A stretch of 64,000 nucleotides of DNA from Clarireedia homoeocarpa (lineage: Eukaryota; Ascomycota; Leotiomycetes; Helotiales; Rutstroemiaceae): positions 615,582 through 679,581 of the forward strand of contig LNKV01000030.1 in the NCBI GenBank assembly GCA_001465935.1, in the 5' to 3' direction. This document shows positions 33,100 through 43,824 of this stretch, in pieces. The position numbers and the translations under genes were made by a program. The notes under the pieces are model-generated. The model worked only from the letters and a program-made list of their open reading frames with translations. It was not told the origin of the DNA and searched no databases. Every line of letters begins with the position of its first letter. The stretch's first letter is position 1.

Positions 33100-35860
33100 T
33101 TAATAGCCCCTGCTTGCAACAGCATCCAAGTAGTTCAACAAGAAACCTTTATCAGCCGGAGAGATTGGTGTCTGGCTACCGCGTCGGGAAGGTACCTCGC
33201 CACTACCCGAAGCTAAACTACCAACTCTGGATTTGATTGCAGGATTTTTCGCAGCATCAGGAGCTTTTGACACACCTCCATAATTCGACAACGTGGTGGG
33301 TGCAGAATCGGAAACGGCTGGCAACTTGCCAAATAATGACAAAAGAGCTTGTTTTTGGTCAGACGACGGAGGTGGCTGTGAAGATAAAGGTAGATGTAGT
33401 GGAGTCGTTGAAGCGCTGCCTAACTTCGGCGTAACGGTGGATGAACCAATCATCATAAGTGCATCTGGTGCTATAATACCACCGGATTGTGGTCTTTTCA
33501 AGATTTGTGGTTGGAAAGGTTTTTCAGGCGACGTCTTAGAGGACTTCTTGCTGCTTGGGCGCGAATCAGCCCCGACGCTACCCCTGTTGGCTGTGTGTCC
33601 ACTTTGAGATTGATTTTCTTTGTGAGCTTTGTGAGTACTTGTTGGCCGAGTAAGGATTGCCATTGGCCGGAAAGGAATTGTAGACTCAGGACTCATTTCA
33701 GTAATGTGATGAACTTGATGGTTAGCTGGAGCTCTGTGAACTGTATCGGTTGGTTGGGAGGCGGGCGGCGAAACTACTTCTACTGCGCATAGCTCCACGG
33801 CGGAAGGTGATGAAGATGTCGGAAGACTTGCGGCAGTCGGCGGGGTGGCTGGCCTTGCATGTTGGGTGTTAGGACTCTTGAAAATTTCGAGTAACATTGA
33901 TCGTTGAGCTTCACTAATAGGTGGTCTGGCTGATTGCCTGGCGGTGCTGGCATTCAATTCCTGTATGGTTGTCTGCGATACTGTCGTTTGAGAAATGGTT
34001 GCTTGCATAGGCTGAGAACTATCCGCGGAAAGTTCTTGCGGTATAACTGGTAGAGCCTGCAGATTTCGGTTTCCGTTTCTTGAAGGAATATGCTGAGTAG
34101 AAGCATGATCTCCAACGGGCTGATCATGGTTCTTGAAAGCATTGAGAAGCGCCAATGAATGGCTAGTAAGCGCCGGGGGTGCTGGCTTTTGCTGAGGAGG
34201 GACCATAGTAGCATGTACGTTCGGGAATTGAGGAATCTGGTTGTGATCTGAAATGGTGGGATGGTATTGCGAAGATGGTTGCTGGATAGACGGTGGGACC
34301 ATGGGCGCATGTACGGGACCTCCTGTAAACAATGCTTTCTGCACATGTGGAGGCAATGGCTGAGGATGTACAAGAGCAGGAGGATTTGGATAGGGCCGAT
34401 GCTGTTCCCGTTGAGCCTGGTTGTGGTATGACGGAGGAGCTGGAGCTCTTTGTTCGTGATGAACATACACTTCCGGCTGTTGGTATGCATATGTCTCGGC
34501 CGGAGGTTGATGTTGTGGCAGCGGATAATTTGGTGCGAGCGGCGCATTCGGGAATTGAGGACGTTGTGGCTGATAATGAGCGGTCGGAGGAGCCACAGAA
34601 GGTTCAATAATTGGTTGGTTCACTGTAGCATGAGTAGAAAGCTGGGTGGGAGAAGGTTCACTTGTAGGCGGCGGCGCGCTATGCAAGAGATCAAGTAATC
34701 GTTGGCCAGAGCTTTTAGAGCCAGAAGAATGACCGGCAGACGATTGTAGACCTTGATTCGACGGCTGAGCTTGCATGATACTAGTAAAGGCAGCAACAGC
34801 TTCCTCTTCACGTTGAGCGCGCTCAAAAGATTCTGGAGCAGTACTGTCAAAGTCCGCATCAGGGTCGACCAATTGATCATCCTCTGTCAACCCTTCGTCA
34901 TGGCTCATTGCACCTGCAGACAAGTACTGATTACTGGTAGTCCTTTTCGCGCCTCTCTTCTTTTGCTCGACCACCCACCTCCTAAGTTGTGGTAGGAATG
35001 GAGCGACAACGAAGAACTTGTTGGCGTTGACCGCGGCCTCAGCTTGGTGCTGTTGCTGGCCCTTCTTTTTGAAATTGGGTAGATCTGATAGCCGCCACCA
35101 TTTGATACTGCTAATCTCCTTTCGTGTTTGAGGTTCAAAACGCGCGTCCATAGGAACATCTCGAAATACGTATAGTCGGAAGTTTTGTCCACGCAGATTC
35201 ATCTCAATCCATTTCACCTGACGGTCCCCAGGAATGAGACCCGCCGCGTGCAAATCATAACCAGTCTCCTCGTACACTTCCCTAACAGCACAATCAAGAT
35301 CGTCCTCGTCTTTATTAATCTTTCCTCGCGGAAATCCCCAGCTTGCGCCCTTCTTCCAACCCTTCACAAGAACAACAGAGTCCAGTTCGGCGTTCAACAG
35401 GGCAGCACCTCTTACCGGCACTCGAGTTTTGTACATGAGAAACTCCTCAAAGGCTCGCATATGGTCACTTTGAGAAAAGTGCGAAAGCAAAGGGCAATGT
35501 GCGAATATTCGTAGACAGAAATTCCGAAGGGACATAGAGGGTAGGTTGGGGTCCAGAGGACGTATAAAATCTTCGTAATACCATTGTGCTTCTTCGACTT
35601 GGAAGCATATTCGTGCCACCGTTGATAGATCACCCTGCGGAACATTTATTATGAATCGGACGCATAAGTCGTCCAGCCCTGTTGGCCATGATACGAGATT
35701 AGTCTATGAGCCTCCTGGTAGAGCTAACTTAGATGTAGGGATAAGGTAGAGCAGAGCATGAAGAGCCTCGGTACGCTCTGGGGAGAGTCACACCACTTCT
35801 CGATGATGCGGATAATCTTTAGCACTTACAGTCTTCCAGCTGTAATTTTCTGTCGGTCAT
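33100..35860 (-). CDS. dcp2: mRNA decapping enzyme subunit Dcp2
   Basis: The Nudix pyrophosphatase that cleaves the m7GpppN cap and releases m7GDP, acting in cytoplasmic P-bodies with Dcp1, Edc3 and Pat1. A short first exon (35830-35860, MTDRKLQLED) is spliced through a 151-nt intron to WLDDLCVRFIINVPQGDLS, restoring the Dcp2 box A/regulatory domain; EAQWYYEDFIRP is the Dcp1-proximal signature. The Nudix domain follows with RGAALLNAELDSVVLVKGW, WGFPRGKINKDEDDLDCAVR and the catalytic REVYEETGYD (metal-binding Glu residues), then box B (FRLYVFRDVP, KWWRLSDLP). The remaining ~600 residues are disordered, Pro/Gln/Ser-rich, and contain five helical leucine motifs. The total of about 865 residues is typical of fungal Dcp2 with a long tail. 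The upstream exon was chosen on splice-site and motif agreement. Confidence 0.96.
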
Positions 35861-36782
35861 GCTGTCTTCGCGTTACCAGCATATCCACGACTGGAGTATA
35901 TGTCTGGTGAGGGACGCGTAGCAACGCTCGCTCAGGGCCCAAACTAGCTGAAACCTGAAGAGCTCTGGATGAGGAGTGGTGGCAAAGTCAACGGATGATT
36001 GTTTGGGTCAAACTAAAATTGGTCCTAGGATATGTCCGGGACAATCAAAAGCCAATTTTCTCGGAAGATATGAAGATATAAGGTGTGGTTGGATGGGTTG
36101 GATTATTGATGGGTTGACAGTTGGAAGAAATGAGGCAGTGCTGGACTCTTAACTAGAACTACCGACTCGACGGTGACTAGAGCTAAAAATGAGGGCTAAC
36201 CTTAAGGCACGAATCACTTCTCCAAAACGCCACGTAAGCACCGCCACCACAGCCACGAGCATGTGTCAGAGCTCCTTTGCAGCCACTCTTGTCACTCGGC
36301 AAATTAAAGTTTAGTGTTTCCCTTCTTCTCTTTTGCATTTGCTGCAAGTTCTTTAGTACAATTCGTCGGGCACGGTCGCAGCCATGACGTTGGAGTACAG
36401 GGGGCGTCGCAATCTTGCTGCACCATTCACAAATATCAATCAGGATTCAGGAATCAAGCTTTGATACCAAGTACCGGTGAGGAATGATAAAGCTTAAGTA
36501 CTTGTTCATAAGAAAGACATTTCATTTCCTTTCAACTTTCGATGAATTCCAAAGAAGACTCACATCTTTGAGTCGGCTTGACACATACAAAAATAGATTC
36601 CGATATCAAGCGCTTTCTGAAACGCTTTGTCGACAAACGACCGCCAACCAACGAGAAGAGCAAACGCCATCTCAGAGCAAGCCATTTTGGTAACTACGCG
36701 GCATATTTACATTTGAGCGACTTTAAATAGCCACATCCTTTTGACATTTATCTTTTGCTTTCTACAGATACACACAACAATC
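35861..36782. promoter_or_regulatory. Divergent promoter region of dcp2 and the DUF4112 gene
   Basis: About 920 bp. TATTTAC/ATTTATC A/T-rich elements precede 36783 and pyrimidine tracts lie near 36310-36340. No exon is supported; a 69-codon frame at 36484 has no recognisable content. Confidence 0.5.
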
Positions 36783-37713
36783 ATGGCATCATTCTTAGCA
36801 AAGTACGTTAGCAAGAAGTTTTTGGGGGAGACTGCAGCAAACAAGTTTGGTTCTGAGGTAAGATAATCTAGACCGGCCAGTATCTATCTTGCTCCTCTTC
36901 ATTCTAACGTATTCCAGGATCTGTATTTCGAAACAGTCCCTGCATCCCGCTTGGATGGAGTACCTTCAAAAAAGAAGACAGAACGGAGAAGAAAGGCAAT
37001 ACCAGCTGGCATATCTGCTCACGACGCGAAGATCCTCACAAAGGTCAAGCGCAGGGCTTATAGGCTAGATATGAGTCTCTTCAACTTCTGCGGAATTAGA
37101 TTCGGGTGGAGCAGTGTGATTGGTATCGTTCCTATGTAAGTTGTGTATCTAGTTTCTGCTCCTAGTCATTTGGCTAATTCATAATAGGATCGGCGATTTT
37201 GTTGACGTGTTTATGGCCCTAATGGTCCTTCGAACATGCGACAAAGTTGAAGGAGGACTTCCAAATGCAGTGCGAAGTAAAATGGTGTTCAACATCGTCC
37301 TCGATTTCATGGTTGGACTTGTACCGTTCGTAGGGGACCTTGTCGACGCGGTTTTTCGTGCCAACACCAGGAATGCCCTCGAACTCGAAAGACATCTGCG
37401 GGACAAGGGAGCAAAGATCCTGAAGGCCCAAGGCCAACGTCCGCCCTCAGTTGATCCTACGGATCCAGATGAGTTCGATAAATACGAGCGACAGCTTGGC
37501 GATGAGCTGCCCCCTCCATACCCCGCGCGACCAGGTGTACAACGACAAGAGTCTGTTAGTCCATATGAGGCCGGAGGACGCCAAAGGGGCAGCTGGTTTG
37601 GATATGGTGGGGGTGGTGGTAGAACGCGACAAACTGATGTTGAGCAAGGTCATCCCACGACGTCTAGACAAGAGCCTGTTGCTGGTACTAAGGTCAAGAA
37701 AAGCAGACGTTGA
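36783..37713 (+). CDS. DUF4112 membrane-associated protein
   Basis: Three exons joined in frame. Exon 1 (36783 to ~36858) encodes MASFLAKYVSKKFLGETAAN. The second encodes DLYFETVPASRLDGVPSKKK and a basic stretch, then RAYRLDMSLFNFCGIRFGWS. The third starts with the codon for Met (CCT ATG ATC) and gives IGDFVDVFMALMVLRTCDKVEGG, then VFNIVLDFMVGLVPFVGDLVDAVFRANTRN. The paired Gly-Asp-Phe/Leu-Val-Asp hairpins (VPxxGD) are the DUF4112 hallmark. The tail is Pro/Gly/Arg-rich and disordered. Total about 255 residues. The family function is unknown; two hydrophobic stretches suggest membrane association. Confidence 0.88.
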
Positions 37714-38294
37714 TGAGGACAGAACCGAAGCCCCGCATCGGGCGGATTAATAAGTAGTTTTATGATGACGGCACGATTTTCTTTGTTTAACGCTTGGAGA
37801 TGAGCGAATTGTGTATACCGGAGGTTTTCAAATATCTTAAATGTCATGGACAAAGAATGATAAAGACTGTTAATAACCCCTGATCCTCCATCAGTAATCC
37901 GTGTTGCCGCCTACTTATTTGAATTCTTGAATCACTATTACTCCACTCACGAGTAAAACTTTGCCAAAGCTCACGCGTTTCTGACAAACAACAAGGATTT
38001 AAGATCTGATAACGTAGGATCCAGTACAGAGTGGATCTCCGTTAAGTGAATTTGAGTGGTCAATGAGCCCAGCCCCTTCGAACGCGAACGCGACTGCCCT
38101 TGCAGAAAAATAGCGCGTCGCGAATTTTTCATCACGTGAACGCCTGGAATACTTTACTTTAAAGACGCGACTTCTTCCAGTATTCATCCACTCATTCTAC
38201 TCTACATCTTTCAAGTCAACTACATTTAATTACCTCCACTCGATCATTCTATACTTCCAACAAAGAAACTTCTTCACTGCTCGCATCAATCACA
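37714..38294. other. Intergenic spacer with the RNR2 promoter
   Basis: 3' flank of the DUF4112 gene and promoter/leader of the ribonucleotide reductase gene. The leader from about 38175 is pyrimidine-rich. The ACGCGA boxes are listed separately. Confidence 0.7.
38082..38170 (+). promoter_or_regulatory. MCB-like ACGCGA boxes and an E-box upstream of RNR2
   Basis: ACGCGA occurs at 38082-38087 and 38088-38093 (head to tail) and at 38165-38170. The GC-rich GCGCGTCGCGA lies at 38113-38123 and the palindrome CACGTG at 38133-38138. In yeasts, ACGCG(T/A) is the MBF (Mbp1/Swi6) G1/S element and controls RNR genes; a similar role here is inferred from position (125-213 bp before the start) and from the known regulation of the gene. 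Confidence 0.6.
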
Positions 38295-39723
38295 ATGGCT
38301 GCTCAGATCACACCATCAAAGACTGTAGGTTCTTCCATCGCCACGACTTTTCTAATCCCTGATATCCCATTGACTTGGTACTAACACAAACGGGTTACAG
38401 GCCGCATCTGCTATTGAAGGCTTCAAGATGGAATCGCCAATTAAGAAACTCGACTTCCACGCAGCTGGAAAAGAGAACGTACCTCTCGGAGTTGACGCGC
38501 CAATTGTCGATGAGGTCGCGGCCAAGAAGCCAATCGTCGAAGAAGTTAAACAGGAGAAAGCAGTTGTAGTTGCACCTACAATTAAACCGGAAGAGGCCGA
38601 TGAACCCCTCCTGCAAGAGAACCCACAACGATTTGTGCTGTTCCCAATCAAGTACCATGAGGTAAGTTTCGCGTTTTAACGCGTCTACGCCTAAAGTGCT
38701 AATTTATATTGGATATAGATCTGGCAAATGTACAAAAAGGCCGAGGCATCTTTCTGGACAGCAGAAGAGATCGACTTGTCAAAGGACCTTCACGATTGGA
38801 ATAACAAACTCAATGATGATGAGCGCTATTTCATCTCTCACGTCCTCGCATTCTTCGCAGCATCCGACGGAATAGTCAACGAGAACCTTGTCGAGCGCTT
38901 CAGTGGTGAAGTTCAAATCCCCGAGGCTCGTTGCTTCTACGGTTTCCAAATTATGATGGAGAACATCCACTCCGAAACATACTCTCTCCTCATCGATACA
39001 TACATTAAGGAACAAGCCCAACGAACATATCTCTTCAATGCAATTGAGACAAGTGAGTCACATTCATTGGTCTAAACAATACATTTCCTAACTATCTCTA
39101 CAGTTCCTTGCATTAAGAAGAAAGCCGACTGGGCTGTCAGATGGATTCAAGACAAAAACTCTACCTTTGCTCAGCGTCTGGTTGCTTTTGCTGCTGTTGA
39201 GGGCATCTTCTTCAGTGGATCATTCGCTTCTATCTTCTGGCTCAAGAAGCGTGGCTTGATGGCTGGTCTCACTTTCTCCAATGAGCTCATCTCCCGTGAT
39301 GAAGGTCTCCATACCGACTTCGCGTGCCTCCTCTTCTCCCACTTGAAGCACCGTCCAAGCAAGCAGGCTGTCCAAGATGTCATCACAGAGGCTGTTGAGA
39401 TCGAACAAGAATTCTTGACCGAGGCTCTTCCTTGTGCACTTCTTGGCATGAACGCGAACTTGATGAAGCAATACATCGAGTTCGTTGCCGATCGTCTTCT
39501 AGTCGCTCTTGGTAACGAGAAGGTGTACAAGTCTGCCAACCCATTCGACTTCATGGAGAACATCTCCCTAGCAGGCAAGACAAACTTCTTCGAGAAGAGA
39601 GTTGGTGACTACCAGAAGGCTGGTGTTATGGCTAGCACACAGAAAAGCCATGAAGACACTGAAGCGCAAACCGAATCCAAGGCGGAGAATGGGGGTGACT
39701 TCAACTTTGACGAGGATTTCTAG
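38295..39723 (+). CDS. rnr2: Ribonucleoside-diphosphate reductase small subunit (R2)
   Basis: Class Ia R2 with a di-iron-tyrosyl radical cofactor. With the large subunit it makes dNDPs for replication and repair. Four exons (38295-38324, 38401-38661, 38719-~39049, ~39104-39723) splice cleanly. The N-terminus has a FKMESPIKKLDFHAAGKENV section with KEN-like and SPxKKL elements. The core shows FVLFPIKYHEIWQMYKKAEASFWTAEEIDLS (first Fe ligand region), RYFISHVLAFFAASDGIV and the radical-Tyr region CFYGFQIMMENIHSETY. It continues with EGIFFSGSFASIFWLKKRG, SRDEGLHTDFACLLF and EQEFLTEALPC. The C-terminus GGDFNFDEDF is the tail that docks in R1. About 410 residues, all iron ligands present. Probably induced in G1/S and after DNA damage. 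Confidence 0.97.
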
Positions 39724-40242
39724 ATGTTTCCAGCTTTTGTTTTAGTAGTGTTTCTTCTGTTGTCATTTCTACCCCACTTGTACATTTACACACCACATCT
39801 CTTTGTCACACGGGTCTTGCATAGATGGCCAGACGTGTTTTATACTGGACATAATGTTTCTAGGAAGTTTAAAGTATGGCGTTATTGGATGGGATGGATG
39901 AATAAAGTCATTGGAAAGACGATAGGGATACCTTGGCAGGACAGGGTCGGGGTTTGCTAGGATAACGATGTAGCTGATCATAAATGTACGAATTTTGTCA
40001 TGAATACAATGTCCTTGCCGCCGGTGATCATGGGGATTGTCCTCTGCAATAATTTGAAACACGCAGAGGACGCATCTAAGATATTATATGCAGCGATAGG
40101 CTTTTTAATCTGATGCCGCATTATGACCGGAACGCCCCACCATGCAATTCATCGATATCTGCCTGCAACACCCACAGCGAGCTTTATGCGATACTTTGGC
40201 CAATCCGAAAAATATTCCTCCGTTTGACGCTCATCCCTATCC
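39724..40242. other. Convergent spacer
   Basis: 3' flanks of rnr2 and SRP21. No further feature seen. Confidence 0.65.
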
Positions 40243-40837
40243 TCACTTCTTGCCCTTTCCCTTCTTCTTTCCCTTTCCTGCCTGGCCCTGCCCTTGCGAC
40301 TGTCCACCACTCTTCGCGCCAGCACTCGCCACTTTCTCCTCAACCGGTATCCCTGACATCTTCTCATCTCCACCAGCTTCCCCAGTAACAACGTCCTCTA
40401 CCTCTGGCAGCTTTGCCATCACTCTTCCTAATCGTCCCAATATTTGTATCAACCGTGATACCTCTGCCACCTTATTCGTCTTGTATTTTAAGGAAACGCC
40501 GGTTTCTGTACAGTACGTTTTGAGAACAAGTGTTGCGCGGGGGGGCTCAGGTGCTGGGTTTGTGGTCGTAGGTTGCGTCTCTGTGGTAGAATCGGATGGG
40601 GCCTTTGGTTTGGGCAGGCGTGGTTTGTGGGAAGAATGGGAGCGCACGGAAGATGGAGCATGTGGGGAGTCGGCAGCGTGCGATATGTTGTATTTGGTTG
40701 TTATGTGTGTCTGGAAGGGACAATTGTTAGTTGAGGGAAGTAAGATGGAGGAAGGATAGATGTACGGTGTTTGGACGGGCTTTGAGGAGTAGGGTGGAGT
40801 CGTTGAGCCATTCTTGGGCGGTGCTTAGGTACGGCAT
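40243..40837 (-). CDS. srp21: Signal recognition particle subunit SRP9/SRP21
   Basis: SRP Alu-domain protein of the SRP9-21 family; it binds the SRP RNA and helps arrest elongation while ribosomes are targeted to the ER. Exon 1 (ATG 40835-40837) encodes MPYLSTAQEWLNDSTLLLKA. A short intron (donor after RPNT, acceptor TTCCAG) joins HITTKYNISHAADSPHAPSS. Then follow PRATLVLKTYCTETGVSLKYKTNKV and AEVSRLIQILGRLGRVM, the beta-beta-alpha core of SRP9. The tail is Gly/Lys/Gln-rich and ends GKGKKKGKGKK, a likely RNA-binding extension. About 178 residues, longer than animal SRP9 but like yeast SRP21. Coding-strand skew changes from C-rich (5') to G-rich (3'). Confidence 0.9.
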
Positions 40838-41155
40838 CTCTGAATTGAGGTTGCGCGACTGTAGCGCGACGGATTGAGGGTCAGAGAAAAGCTGAGTCCT
40901 TTTGGATGATTATATCGGAGCTGTCGTGCTGGTCCGCTTTCACGAAAGTGTGATGCTTTAGTGTAAGTGCGGGGAGGGAATAATTATAAAGTGGAAATTT
41001 AGTAACTTAGTCAAACTGCAGGGGGTCAATTAAGCCGCGGTTTTGCCGGTGACGCATTACTTTTTTCACTCATGAGTTAGACATCTAAACTGTTGAAACT
41101 GTTCCACTTCTAAAGAGTGAAGAACGAGAGTCAAATCACCGCAAATATCTATAGT
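40838..41155. promoter_or_regulatory. Short divergent promoter, SRP21 / DUF1308 gene
   Basis: Only 318 bp separate the two start codons, so both genes must share core promoter space. No defined element is recognised. Confidence 0.5.
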
Positions 41156-42898
41156 ATGGACACGCCAGATGAGGAGGTCATCACTGGTGGTGTAGCCGCT
41201 CTTGGGCTCACAAATCCCGACTCCGATAGGTCAATGACAGATCTCCTCCTGCGATCCCGAACGTTGATTGTAGAACTCGAGGAGTTTAGGACATTCTTGA
41301 AAAGCAACAAGAAAGAAAAAGGTGTCGAGTTGAGACATTTTGGCTCATGCCTCCAGTCCGAGTTCAAGTCCCTGGAAAAGGTATCAATTTTCAACATCTC
41401 TCCTACAATCAAGGACTTACTTGCCTGAAGAAACCTTCTACCAACGGAGTCTTTAGTCTTCACAGTCAATGAAGACGTTCGTCACATCGGAGTCTTTCAA
41501 GGAGTCGCGAAAGAGGCTCTAAGTGGATGAAACTATGCAAAAACACAGAATGCTAATCATGTAACAGCTAGCCAACCTTGATCCGGAGAACGAGAAGGTT
41601 GCTCATACATTAAGTTCCTCAAACTTTCCATTCTACTTCGCCGTCTGGAGTACAGCTAAGAGTTGTACTGCAATCACGGCTTTAAGAAAACGATTCTACT
41701 GGTCGTTTAGTACCATCAAATCCAAACGCTTTGATCTACCAATGCAAAAGGGCATCAAAAGCGTGGAGGTAGATATTGTCGCCAATGATGGCCTTGAATG
41801 GGTCAAAGTGAACACAATTACTGCTAGGAGAATGCTTTATGATCTGGCTAAGGCTGGTTGGCACGAGGATGATTCATCAGATGATGAACTTGATACGCCG
41901 CAGGATGATGATGAGCCGGAAGGTCTCCTAAAACAAGCCAAACTGCTGGTAGAAGCCGCCAAGTTGTCGAGGACTAAATATCAGAACCCGAAAGTTCGTC
42001 TTGTGCTACCTAGAATTTCGCGAGATGACCCACCGCATGTTTCCAAAGTGCTAGAGAGTATCAGGGCACTTGGAGTGGCCGTTCAAACGGTGGAAGATAT
42101 TCCCCCAACACCTGAATTGTCATCCGTCATTGGTCGTATGGTTGTAGATCCCTTTGCGAACTTTTCGGACGTCCTGAATGTCGACTGCACCATGGTGTTC
42201 GCCTTCATTAGCGAGTAAGTAGTAGAGAATCACGCGCTCCCCTACACTTGTTCAAATTATCCCCTATCTCTAATCATACCGAACCTAGCTAATTATTAAC
42301 TTCCAGTCTTTCACATGGTCGTGTGGAGCAAAAGGACTGGTATCACAAATTCATCGTTAAACAAATGGAAGTGGAACGCGAGGATCTGCTATTGCCCAAT
42401 CATGTTTGGCCAGCTTGTGCATCGAGAAAACTTGTATGCACTCGCCTTGCTGTCGAGAGAGCCCAGGAAATTGTAGACACCATTGGAACAGATACAGAAA
42501 AGAAGCGGATGAGGTTACTGTTCGATCTTGATGGGCCTTCTACAAATGAAGAATTAACCGCAGGTTTTCAAAGTCTCTCTGAGTATCGCATACCCCCAGA
42601 GTGGAAGCTGCCATTCGAAATTGTTGATGTCGATTTATCTACTATTAAATCCCAGCTTCCTTCCATCGCAAATGAGATCTCAGATATCTTGTCGGATCTC
42701 AACCAATCCGTATTCTTTTATGGTTGGTATTCTGGGTATACGACCATCAGTTCTCATCGAGTTGTTGCGAAAGATATAGAAAATACGATAGAGGCGAAGA
42801 GAGGTTCTAAGGATGCTAGAGGCCCAGACATTTGGCTGTCACCAATGGCACGCTCTCTCGTGGGAAGAGAGAAACAAAGGCGGGGGGCTAAGGAATGA
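41156..42898 (+). CDS. DUF1308 family protein (C7orf25/UPF0415-like)
   Basis: Three exons: 41156-41380, 41568-42214 and 42307-42898, both introns GT-AG with CTAAT branch sites, spliced in frame to about 487 residues. The N-terminal part contains the helix LLLRSRTLIVELEEFRTFL. Exon 2 has NFPFYFAVWSTAKSC and VEVDIVANDGLEWVKVNT, followed by an acidic insert (DDSSDDELDTPQDDDE). The C-terminal DUF1308 domain begins near VVDPFANFSDVLNVDCTMVFAFISDLSHG and ends ANEISDILSDLNQSVFFYGW. The pattern of Asp residues in NVDCTMVFA and the helical core resemble PIN-like nuclease folds, as proposed for this family; activity is unproven. Start chosen as MDTPDEEVI; the upstream part of the frame has no better ATG. 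Confidence 0.85.
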
Positions 42899-43824
42899 GC
42901 GAGGCAGTACGTAGCATGCGAGCTCGTGCTTCTCGTGGTCGATATCAAGGATGAAAGAATACCTAACATTCTAGCTCGAGCTGTCATTCTCCTGACTTCG
43001 ATATCGAGCATGGGCATCGAGTACCGGCTTCCCAGAGGCCTGTGAAGTGAGTTCATACCACTCAAAAGTGGTTATCTGGGTTCCAACAAGGAATTAAAAG
43101 GAGTTGTATAACCACATATCGCGAGGTAGTCTCCCAAGTATACTCATCGAAATCTACTGACCACCCCCAACTACTCGAGGGTGTGCGTGTACTATGAATG
43201 ATAATTCGAATGCACGGTAACCCTAACAGCGAGCTCATTAACTCCTGCTGCCTGTCAAACTATGTACCTGGGTTTTAGCCAGTGGCCGTGGAACTCGTGG
43301 TGAACGCAACTAAGGAGTGCTCGGTTCGAAATGGACTCTCATGGTATGATGAATCTTTGTATGAGTCTTGGGAACCTTGTAAAAGTATTCAAAGCGTAGT
43401 TGGTACACTAAGATTTAGAATCTTAAATACGGAGTTATATGTAATGTTAAATTTTCTTTTATATTTTGTCATCATATAGATCTTGTCTGAGTCGATTTTG
43501 TTACACATCTACTCATTGTCTAGAGGTTTTGATGAGTTGCCTTTCTTCGTTGCATCTGTCCTTGTCTGCTTGCTTTTTATTTATATCTTGCCCGTCTCCT
43601 CCGCTACACTGTGCCAGAAACCCCTTGAACAAGGACAATGGATGGAGGAGTTCTCAAAGTTTGAGAACGATGTAATTGCGATTAATAAATTGTTCTATAT
43701 GCATAAAAATACTATACAAAGGAAATTTCATAGTGCCATAAGAATTTCAATCCATGAATTCCAACGCTAATGACAAATTCTTGTAACTTCACCGCCACAT
43801 ACACACCTACTTTACACCTTCCTT
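42899..43824. other. Convergent spacer with an AT-rich tract
   Basis: Between the DUF1308 and DUF7702-type genes. The stretch from about 43370 to 43800 is markedly more AT-rich and contains a 95-codon frame at 43483-43770 with a hydrophobic start but no homology I recognise. I do not call it a gene. Confidence 0.55.

Noticed and set aside
33954..34607. 217-codon alternative minus frame inside dcp2
   Set aside because: Shadow frame across the low-complexity Pro/Gln tail; it has no motif and lies fully within the dcp2 exon.
43483..43770. 95-codon AT-rich frame with hydrophobic start
   Set aside because: No family, poor start context, and located in an AT-rich convergent spacer; possible decayed gene but unsupported.
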